DNA of 5,859 nt from CAZFDE01 sp964517795 (GTDB lineage Bacteria > Planctomycetota > Phycisphaerae > Sedimentisphaerales > Anaerobacaceae). Shown here piece after piece: positions 1 through 5,859 of the stretch; position 1 is the first letter of the stretch, and each line of letters starts with the position of its first letter. The position numbers and the translations under genes are program-made. The stretch covers positions 1 through 5,859 of the forward strand of contig CAZFDE010000121.1 of assembly GCA_964517795.1 (NCBI GenBank). The letters run 5' to 3'. The notes beneath the pieces are model-generated. The model had not been told where the DNA came from. It was given only the letters and a program-made list of their open reading frames with translations, and did no database searches.

Positions 1-1970
1 TACGGGTCGCCGCCGGGCCAGCCGGCATCAGCCAGCCACCTTCCATTTTCAAAGCCGATATTGTTTCGGATGACATTGCCGCTCGGCTCTTTGGCCAACT
101 GGTAATTGGGGTCATTATAATCATTGGGGATGGCCGACAAGGCGGGGTAGGCGGTACTCCATGGCGGCTGGGTGTAGTTCAGGCCTCTCAGTTTTTCCAG
201 CAAATTACAAAAATGGTGCGGCTCTTCGCTGATCCCGACGACGCCGGAACGGGCGATGCATATTCCATCCCGGGATTTGACGATGATATTATTCTCGAGA
301 ATATTGTCGCGGCCGCCGTTGACCAGTATGCCGCGGCCGTCAATATTATAAAAGATATTGCCATAAAACGTATAGCCGCTGATAAAACCGTCCAGGTAAA
401 CGCCCTGCACGCCGAAATGACCTGCAAACGGGCTTTTGATATCATGAATAAAGTTGTATCGATACACATGTCCCCTGCTGCCCCAGTCCCACGCATCGTA
501 AATGGCCCCGGCATCTTCGGTCTCATAGCAGGCGCGGTAAATCTCGTTATATTGGACAAGGGTATCGTTACCGCCATAATCGTAGGTCATGATCGCGCTG
601 TGCGGGATATCATGGATGAGGTTGCGGCTGATCTGGTGGCCGACTCCGCGAATCAGGACGGCGGGCGTTCCCATCCGGTTCCATCGTCCGGCATTATAAA
701 TATGACAGTTTCGAACGAAGTGTTCCGAATGTTCCAGTGTTTTTCGATCACCACCGGTTAGGGCCACAGCCTCGTTACCCACATCATGGATGATACTGTT
801 GGCAATGCCGTTGTGATGGCCGCCGTTGATATCGATGCCGCCGCGGCCGGCATTTCGAATGACACAGTTGTCGATTGTATTATGGCTGCCGCCTTTAATG
901 GTTACAGCATTATGCCGGCCCATTTCGAAAACGATTCCTTTAAACGTTATATAACTGCAGTTGTCAAGTTCAACCACACTTTTCTTATCCTCACCCAATG
1001 TTGAAACTATTATTTCAGCCGACCTGATAGTATCGAACCTTGACCGCTTTTCATGCGGGCTATTGATGTCGTTATTCGGCGGCCAGAAATAGAGGATACC
1101 GGTTTCGCGGTCCAGATACCACTCGCCGGGGACATCCAGTTCTTCCAGGATATTGAATGCATACCAGCATTTATTCGGATCGACACCGGCCTCATTACCC
1201 GGGTGTTTCAAGGTGATTCGATGATCTGCAACATTGATATCGTTTACCGGAACCCGTCGATCCGCCCATTCGTATTTAAAATATCCGAAGAGCCACGGAT
1301 GGTTCCCCTTTGTCCAGCGTTTCGGTCTATCGCCGTCGTATTTGAAACTGTAACCGTCTTCGCTGCCTTCGGCGACTCTTTCGAATCCGGTATTCGGCCA
1401 GCGGGCAACTTCCATTATCCTGCCGTTGAAGCTTAATTCCATATGTGACTGATTTTGGTTAAAAAATCCGCGAACTCGGAATTTGCCGAAATCGTTCATG
1501 CCATGCGCTTTCAAATTAATCTGCATGACATTGCCTTGTGCGGCCGGATCAAGGCGGTTCCAGATCGGCGATTGGTTATTGACCTTGCTAAACCACTGCG
1601 GTTTCAGCTCTGTTCCGCCGATGATACGCACCTCTTCGCCCGGATAGGCCTGCCACGTAATCGAATGCTCAGCGGTACCACAATCCTGCTGACTAAAGAC
1701 AAACGGTTCATTGCGAAGGAATTTGCCCTCGCGCAGATAAACGACGGCATCCTGCTCAATCGGCTGAATCGTGCGGATCGCATCACGGACTTTTTCGAGG
1801 GTGGCAAATGGGGCTTCAAACGAGCCGGGATTTTGATCATTACCGTCCGGGGCAACATAGAATAACGTCCGTTGTTTTTGGGATAAACCGGTTGACTGAT
1901 TCAAATCGTGACATCCTGAAAATCCCAAAAGTGCGGCGGCTCCACAGATTAGGGCGATTCGATTGAACAT
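1..1970 (-). CDS. Right-handed parallel beta-helix lipoprotein, putative glycan-degrading enzyme (3'-truncated)
   Basis: The frame is open from the ATG at 1970 to the window edge: 656 residues are visible and the stop lies outside. The start MFNRIALICG, a hydrophobic stretch and LLGFSGC (Cys20) look like a lipoprotein signal, so the protein is probably anchored to a membrane and faces outward. Residues 36-67 hold the signature FYVAPDGNDQNPG plus PFATLEKVRDAIR, shared with the upstream neighbour. PGEWYLDRETG (about 282-292) marks the end of the N-terminal lobe. From about 340 there are beta-helix coils (NCVIRNAG, NSIIHDVG, NLIHDIP, NFIHDI). Candidate acidic active-site residues are Asp486 (EDAGAIYD) and Asp527 (VYLDGF), 41 apart. 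The tail (LEKLRGL, PPWSTAYPAL, NVIRNNIGF) is typical of secreted bacterial beta-helix enzymes. An in-frame ATG at 2000 would add 10 residues and overlap the previous stop as ATGA. I prefer 1970 because a GAGG lies 12 bases upstream and the signal peptide has ordinary length. The fold is firm; the reaction and substrate are unknown, with a GH141-like hydrolase or a beta-helix lyase both possible. Confidence 0.88.
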   Translation of the reverse strand, partial: MFNRIALICGAAALLGFSGCHDLNQSTGLSQKQRTLFYVAPDGNDQNPGSFEAPFATLEKVRDAIRTIQPIEQDAVVYLREGKFLRNEPFVFSQQDCGTAEHSITWQAYPGEEVRIIGGTELKPQWFSKVNNQSPIWNRLDPAAQGNVMQINLKAHGMNDFGKFRVRGFFNQNQSHMELSFNGRIMEVARWPNTGFERVAEGSEDGYSFKYDGDRPKRWTKGNHPWLFGYFKYEWADRRVPVNDINVADHRITLKHPGNEAGVDPNKCWYAFNILEELDVPGEWYLDRETGILYFWPPNNDINSPHEKRSRFDTIRSAEIIVSTLGEDKKSVVELDNCSYITFKGIVFEMGRHNAVTIKGGSHNTIDNCVIRNAGRGGIDINGGHHNGIANSIIHDVGNEAVALTGGDRKTLEHSEHFVRNCHIYNAGRWNRMGTPAVLIRGVGHQISRNLIHDIPHSAIMTYDYGGNDTLVQYNEIYRACYETEDAGAIYDAWDWGSRGHVYRYNFIHDIKSPFAGHFGVQGVYLDGFISGYTFYGNIFYNIDGRGILVNGGRDNILENNIIVKSRDGICIARSGVVGISEEPHHFCNLLEKLRGLNYTQPPWSTAYPALSAIPNDYNDPNYQLAKEPSGNVIRNNIGFENGRWLADAGWPGGDP

Positions 1971-1982
1971 ACGTTTTACATA

Positions 1983-1986
1983 CCTC
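1983..1986 (-). promoter_or_regulatory. Possible ribosome binding site (GAGG) for the lipoprotein gene
   Basis: On the minus strand TTGAGGTA lies 12 bases before the ATG at 1970. That is longer than ideal but usable. It supports the 1970 start over the in-frame ATG at 2000, which has no purine-rich site before it and would depend on ATGA stop-start coupling with the preceding gene. Confidence 0.4.
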
Positions 1987-1996
1987 AAAAGATTAT

Positions 1997-4108
1997 TCAT
2001 TGTTTGGGTAATTTAAGAAAAATGCGATATTTGCCCTGTGGGCCGACAGTACTGATATCGATCGGCTTAAATCCGATCTGAAACGCAGGTGAATCCTTGG
2101 CTAATGTAAAGTCATCCTTTGATGGATCGGCAAACTGCGGATCGGCCACGATTGAATGAAGGTCTTTGCCGCGTTTTCCTTGATGTTCTTCGAGACTCAG
2201 CCCGCTTATGGTCACTTTGCCGTCGCGGGTATCCCAAAAGAGATTATGATCCATCTTGAAACTGTCACTTTCAGATTTTTCAAAGAGTACGCCCCCTTCA
2301 TCTTCGGTTTCACCGGCGTACCACCAGAAATCCGACTTCTCGTATCGATCGATCCAGATAATATTGCGTTCGATGATAAATGCCGGCTCATTAGCGGTCG
2401 GCAGGTTGCGATGCAGAGCATACGTACCACAGGAGGCGAAGATGTTATTGCGGACCGTATTATAGCTGCCGTAATTTTGCTGAAAACCGTGGACCCTGAC
2501 CCTGCTGATGACGTTGTTTTCGAAGGTAATATGGCTTGAGCCGCCGTCGGCATAGAGGCCATGATTGTCCGTATCGTGAATATAATTGTGATGGACGGTC
2601 GTACCGGGCTGATAACCGAGCGTATAGATCGCTCCGCCATCATGCAGCAATTCCATGGTGTGGTGCAGTTCGTTGTAGCCGATGTCGCTGTTAAGCTGAG
2701 TGCTCGGCACCTCATCCCAGCGCAACCCGACCGAAATACCGGTATAAGGCATATGATGGATCAGGTTGTGGGAAAAGACTGTGTCTCGTGAGAAAGATTC
2801 GAAATAGCCGACACCGCCGAACTGCACCGTCGCACTGTGATGAATATGATTGTGGGATATGATATTGCCCACCGGGGCATCGGATTTATCGATCCAGTCG
2901 GTATCAAAGAGCCGCCTGGGCGGTTCATCGGCCTTTCGCCGCCAGCCGACCACAATCGCATTACCGCCGATATCGAAAAATTCACAGCCGAGGATCTTAT
3001 TTTCTCTGCATCCGGCACCCAAGCCCAGACCGCTGGCTCCGGTGTGTTTTAAACGGCACATCTCGAACTGGCAATTCTGGGCATATTCAAGATGGATCGC
3101 CAACGGCAGCATGAACATCGGCTCTTCGAGATACTTTGTACCGTGAACACCGGCCTGCAGACCGTTATACCCCATAAACGGCAACTCCCAAGCCGCGTGG
3201 GCGAAAGCAATTCCTTTGAAAAACACATACTGAATGGGCGAATTCTTTTGGCCTTTGAGCTCGATCAGTTTTTCAACCACAGGCACAACGAATCGCCTGT
3301 CGTTCGGATTTTCACCCGGTGCGGCCTGATAATACAGCCAGCCGGTATCGCGGTTGAGATACCATTCGCCGGGCTGATCTAAAAATTCCGGGGCATGCTC
3401 TAAAAATAAGGGATTACCCTTAAACGGGGATGTCAGATAATGGCCGACACACCCGGCCGGGTAGCTGGTGATAATTGACCGGCCTTGCGATGATTTGATC
3501 CGCTGGCGGGCCATCGACCAAAAATGAAGCTGAACCAGTTCGGCATCCCGGCCTTCGAGATTCGCCGATGGAAAATTCTGATCGACCGTGTATTTCTGTT
3601 CCAGTGACAATGGATTGTAGTCAAAGATCTCTTCAAGCTTCAGCATCTCATCACCAACATTGGGAAAACGAGCCCGTATTGCCCTTTTGCCATCGATAAA
3701 AAGCTGCCTGAAAAAGAGCTTGCCCTTTTCGACATCGGGCAGGTGCGTTTTCCAGACCCCATCATCACCCTTTTGCCAACCTTCGATGATTCTGCCGCCC
3801 GATATAATCACTTCTTCGTTTTGGAAGGATTGATAAACAATAGGACATTTTTCGGTTCCGGAATCTTTCTCTGTCAAGACAAACGTCTTATCTCGAAAAT
3901 ATACGCCGCCGCGAATATAGACATTGACGGCTTCTTTATGCGGCTGCATTTGACGAACTGCATCTCTGGCCTTTTCAAGTGTCGCAAACGGCTTGGATTT
4001 TGTTCCAGGATTCGAATCTTTACCATCTGGGCTGGCATAGAAATCTTTGGCCGAAACGCTGGCCACTATCATCCAAAGCATCATCAAGCAAATTTGTTTC
4101 TTTTTCAT
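1997..4108 (-). CDS. Secreted right-handed parallel beta-helix protein, putative GH141-like glycoside hydrolase
   Basis: This is a complete gene of 703 residues. The N-terminus MKKKQICLMM, a hydrophobic core and SVSA|KD (cleavage after about residue 20) form a type I signal peptide, so the product is exported. Residues 23-52 carry FYASPDGKDSNPG and PFATLEKARDAVR. FIDGKRAIRARFPN (137-150) and PGEWYLNRDTG (246-256) belong to the N-terminal lobe. From about 290 the beta-helix coils follow (NHIHHS, NLIHHMP, NELHHT, NYIHDT, NNVISR). RWDEVP (463-468), LLHDGGAIYTLG (Asp490) and GLYADGGS (Asp521) match the conserved core of bacterial beta-helix hydrolases, and the two Asp are the best catalytic candidates. 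The C-terminus has the usual ADPQFADP, DFTLAKDSPAF and GFKPIDISTVG motifs. The start codon is 13 bases after the previous stop, with AAAGGG nine bases upstream. Family GH141 (founded on an alpha-L-fucosidase, with a xylanase also known) is my best guess from remembered motifs. A beta-helix polysaccharide lyase is not excluded, and the substrate is unknown. Confidence 0.92.
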   Translation of the reverse strand: MKKKQICLMMLWMIVASVSAKDFYASPDGKDSNPGTKSKPFATLEKARDAVRQMQPHKEAVNVYIRGGVYFRDKTFVLTEKDSGTEKCPIVYQSFQNEEVIISGGRIIEGWQKGDDGVWKTHLPDVEKGKLFFRQLFIDGKRAIRARFPNVGDEMLKLEEIFDYNPLSLEQKYTVDQNFPSANLEGRDAELVQLHFWSMARQRIKSSQGRSIITSYPAGCVGHYLTSPFKGNPLFLEHAPEFLDQPGEWYLNRDTGWLYYQAAPGENPNDRRFVVPVVEKLIELKGQKNSPIQYVFFKGIAFAHAAWELPFMGYNGLQAGVHGTKYLEEPMFMLPLAIHLEYAQNCQFEMCRLKHTGASGLGLGAGCRENKILGCEFFDIGGNAIVVGWRRKADEPPRRLFDTDWIDKSDAPVGNIISHNHIHHSATVQFGGVGYFESFSRDTVFSHNLIHHMPYTGISVGLRWDEVPSTQLNSDIGYNELHHTMELLHDGGAIYTLGYQPGTTVHHNYIHDTDNHGLYADGGSSHITFENNVISRVRVHGFQQNYGSYNTVRNNIFASCGTYALHRNLPTANEPAFIIERNIIWIDRYEKSDFWWYAGETEDEGGVLFEKSESDSFKMDHNLFWDTRDGKVTISGLSLEEHQGKRGKDLHSIVADPQFADPSKDDFTLAKDSPAFQIGFKPIDISTVGPQGKYRIFLKLPKQ

Positions 4109-4117
4109 TTCCGAAAA

Positions 4118-4123
4118 CCCTTT
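4118..4123 (-). promoter_or_regulatory. Ribosome binding site overlapping the upstream stop codon
   Basis: AAAGGG on the minus strand sits nine bases before the ATG at 4108. Its AA comes from the TAA stop (4124-4122) of the upstream gene. The overlap suggests that translation of the two genes is coupled, and it fixes the start of the 703-residue protein just before its signal peptide. Confidence 0.6.
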
Positions 4124-5859
4124 ATTTTTTCGTTATAAACCCGGCATTAATCCAATCCCCATAGACCCAGTAGAAATCACTGAATTCTTTGGCCTTCAAG
4201 ACCAGTTCTTTACTGCCTTCTGGAATCTCGATATCAATATTATAAGGGATGCTTTCGAGCGTCATCTTGTCCGACTCGAAAACAACCTTATCATCGATCA
4301 GCACTTGAAAAATCGTAAAGCCGCGAATATCGGAAAGATCGTCGACGCCGATCATGGCCACAAACCGGTCGTAATTCGGCTGTATGGGACAGATGATCTG
4401 ATCGTGCTTGTACATGGGCATACCTTTGACGAACTTGCGGTCCAACACCTGAAATTGTTCACTGTCATAGTCAATATATCGATAACTGGCATACCTGACA
4501 AAATGCGTGACTTCATTGTGCAGCGGATCCTGTCGCAGATACAGATCGGGGTTGACTGGTTCATCCACTTTGGTAAATGTGATCGTATCGGTTTCACCGA
4601 CCTGTTTATCCTTGTGAAAAACCGCCGCTTTGACCGTTGTGGTTTCATCGAGTTCGATCTGTTTCGTATATCGAGTTGATTGCGGTGTTGGTTCGTTACC
4701 GTCGATCGCGTAAAAGATATTACCCTTATCTACGAAACGTTCTATTCTGACGGCGGTGTTATCGAAGAAGATTTTACCGTGTTCACTGCTGATCGCCAAT
4801 GTCGGTGCTGGTACATTGATTTGCCCGGGCCAACCGCCTTGGGCTTGAACATCTGTTACTATTTTATCAAAGAGTTCATTGTAGTGGAGGGGTCGCTCGG
4901 TCCAGCCGAAATGATTATCTTTCCATGTATTGCGACCATCCCATATCGTATTGATTGTTCCGCCGCTGCCCCAACTGCAGTTGCCTTCCACGTGTGTATA
5001 ATCCGAAGCTGTATCCAGATATATCGCTTTATCTTTGCTTTGATGGACAATATTGAACTTCCACTGGTTGTTTTCGCCGCATCCGAACGGATTAAGTGCA
5101 CCGCCGTCGGCCAAGCCCTGCATACACTTCGACGCGATATTGTAGGCAACGAGATTATTTCCCGAATGAAGGTACTTCACAAATATTCGATGCTTGAATA
5201 CGCCTTCTCCTTTCATCATCCGCTCGTACGTTCCCTGCGGCAATTCATCCCAGCGGACTTGATACTGCGGCTCCCACTGGCCATAGGCATCTGTATGAAG
5301 ATACGGTTTGTCATGTTCTTCGCTCCAGCCGTGGCGAGCGATATCATTGAGATGCGTATAATGGGCACTGACGATCATGACCCCGGAAAACGGCATCTGG
5401 TAAATATAATTGTATGTAATCTGATTGTGACCGCTTTGATATACGGATATCGCCCCGCTATGCATGTAATCACTGGCACCGCAATGATGGATCAGGTTGC
5501 GATGAATGATATTCTTCCTGTTCACATCCTTGGTACCCGGGCCATACCCCAATAACTGCACCCCGCCGCAACCGGTATAGGCGATCTCATTTGCGATAAT
5601 GCGATTATTTTGCGCATAGTGATTAAGCGTAATCCCATAGGTTCCGACATGTATGATGCGAATCCCCTCAACGGTGATGCGTTCAGTATCTTTAAGAAAA
5701 ATTGCGGCATCCGGGTTCTCGAAATTACGCTTGAGCCATTCATCGGGCCAGATGTCCTCCGGCATGCGATCGGTGTGCATGAAGGTCAAATCCCGGATCT
5801 GGATATCATGGACGATCTTGCCGTTCGGTTCATCGCCTTCGATACGGACCAGTTCATAG
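4122..5859 (-). CDS. Beta-helix protein with CHB_HEX-like and NPCBM carbohydrate-binding domains (5'-truncated)
   Basis: The frame runs in from the window edge (first full codon 5858-5856) and ends at TAA 4124-4122, giving 578 visible residues. The start and any signal peptide lie outside. A TTG at 5789 is the first possible start codon seen, but coding continues upstream of it (YELVRIEGDE and onward). By comparison with the two neighbours, about 250-300 N-terminal residues are missing. Visible residues 15-310 are beta-helix coils (NEIAYTG, NLIHHCG, NYIYQMP, FNIVHQS), with RWDELP at 202-207, LADGGALNPFG (Asp251) and AIYLDTAS (Asp282) as candidate active-site segments. Residues about 363-428 (FYAIDGNEPTPQSTRY, then TTTVKAAVF) are a chitobiase/hexosaminidase C-terminal-like (Fn3-associated) domain. 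Residues about 438-575 (KFVKGMPMYKHDQI, MIGVDDLSD, FQVLIDDKVVFES, ELVLKAKE, GDWINAGF) match an NPCBM-type galactose-binding-like module. This is therefore probably a secreted enzyme with its own glycan-binding tail. The reaction and substrate cannot be assigned. Confidence 0.9.
   Translation of the reverse strand, partial: YELVRIEGDEPNGKIVHDIQIRDLTFMHTDRMPEDIWPDEWLKRNFENPDAAIFLKDTERITVEGIRIIHVGTYGITLNHYAQNNRIIANEIAYTGCGGVQLLGYGPGTKDVNRKNIIHRNLIHHCGASDYMHSGAISVYQSGHNQITYNYIYQMPFSGVMIVSAHYTHLNDIARHGWSEEHDKPYLHTDAYGQWEPQYQVRWDELPQGTYERMMKGEGVFKHRIFVKYLHSGNNLVAYNIASKCMQGLADGGALNPFGCGENNQWKFNIVHQSKDKAIYLDTASDYTHVEGNCSWGSGGTINTIWDGRNTWKDNHFGWTERPLHYNELFDKIVTDVQAQGGWPGQINVPAPTLAISSEHGKIFFDNTAVRIERFVDKGNIFYAIDGNEPTPQSTRYTKQIELDETTTVKAAVFHKDKQVGETDTITFTKVDEPVNPDLYLRQDPLHNEVTHFVRYASYRYIDYDSEQFQVLDRKFVKGMPMYKHDQIICPIQPNYDRFVAMIGVDDLSDIRGFTIFQVLIDDKVVFESDKMTLESIPYNIDIEIPEGSKELVLKAKEFSDFYWVYGDWINAGFITKK

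Noticed and set aside
213..1865. A run of plus-strand open frames (213-761, 786-1004, 1053-1436, 1455-1865) that could look like an antisense gene set
   Set aside because: All start in the same register opposite the lipoprotein gene's codons and are broken by stops where that gene uses TTA, CTA or TCA. None shows a known motif.
1997..4108. Phage tailspike or adhesin as an alternative reading of the beta-helix proteins
   Set aside because: The bacterial signal peptide, the PDGxDxNPG N-terminus, the PGEWYLxRxTG lobe motif and the D[GA]GA core fit secreted glycan-degrading enzymes. There are no phage structural genes nearby.
4109..4121. A possible promoter or terminator between the first and second genes
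   Set aside because: The gap is only 13 bases and is occupied by the ribosome binding site. There is no room for a promoter and no inverted repeat followed by a T-run on the minus strand.
4047..4679. A 210-codon plus-strand open frame spanning the junction of the first two genes
   Set aside because: It is also in register with the first gene's codons, has no recognisable domain or convincing start, and overlaps the well-supported CHB_HEX-like and NPCBM coding region.
4680..5555. A 291-codon open frame on the plus strand opposite the NPCBM protein gene
   Set aside because: It is in exact codon register with the minus-strand gene, so it stays open simply because TTA, CTA and TCA codons are rare there. 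Its translation shows no recognisable motif, while the opposite strand has clear beta-helix domain signatures.
5787..5789. TTG at 5789 as the true start of the first gene
   Set aside because: The same frame continues upstream to the window edge with beta-helix-like coding (IVHDIQIRD), and starting here would leave no signal peptide or N-terminal lobe, so the gene is simply truncated by the window.

Overview
The window holds three genes, all on the minus strand and packed head to tail, with no intergenic space beyond a few bases. In transcription order (right to left) they are: a 5'-truncated gene (4122-5859), a complete gene (1997-4108) and a 3'-truncated gene (1-1970). Each encodes a large exported right-handed parallel beta-helix protein of the type found among polysaccharide-degrading enzymes. 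There is no RNA gene, mobile element, CRISPR array, promoter or terminator in view, so the window is the interior of a longer transcription unit cut at both ends.

The two downstream proteins share the same plan. Each has an export signal, then an N-terminal signature (FYxxPDGxDxNPG, then PFATLEKxRDA), a beta-sandwich-like region ending in PGEWYLxRxTG, and a beta-helix built of repeated NxIH coils. The middle protein carries a type I signal peptide. The last one carries a lipobox ending in FSGC and is probably a membrane-anchored lipoprotein. The first protein lacks its N-terminus here, but its visible part is the same kind of beta-helix. It is followed by a chitobiase/hexosaminidase C-terminal-like (Fn3-associated) domain and an NPCBM-type carbohydrate-binding domain. 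All three share a P[YHF][ST][GA][IV] block followed by a D[GA]GA motif and then a second Asp one coil later, which are the best candidates for a common active site.

The likely biology is extracellular breakdown of a complex glycan (plant, algal or host) by three divergent enzymes made together. The N-terminal and coil signatures of the middle gene resemble bacterial beta-helix glycoside hydrolases such as family GH141, but family and substrate cannot be fixed by eye. No transporter, regulator or sulfatase is visible, so calling this a polysaccharide utilisation locus would be inference. Arrays of such genes, with roughly balanced GC and modest Shine-Dalgarno sites, are typical of Planctomycetota (for example Phycisphaerae/Sedimentisphaerales), Verrucomicrobiota/Lentisphaerota or Bacteroidota. 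The first group is my weak preference.

The plus strand has many open frames, but they all lie in exact codon register opposite the three genes and look like shadows.
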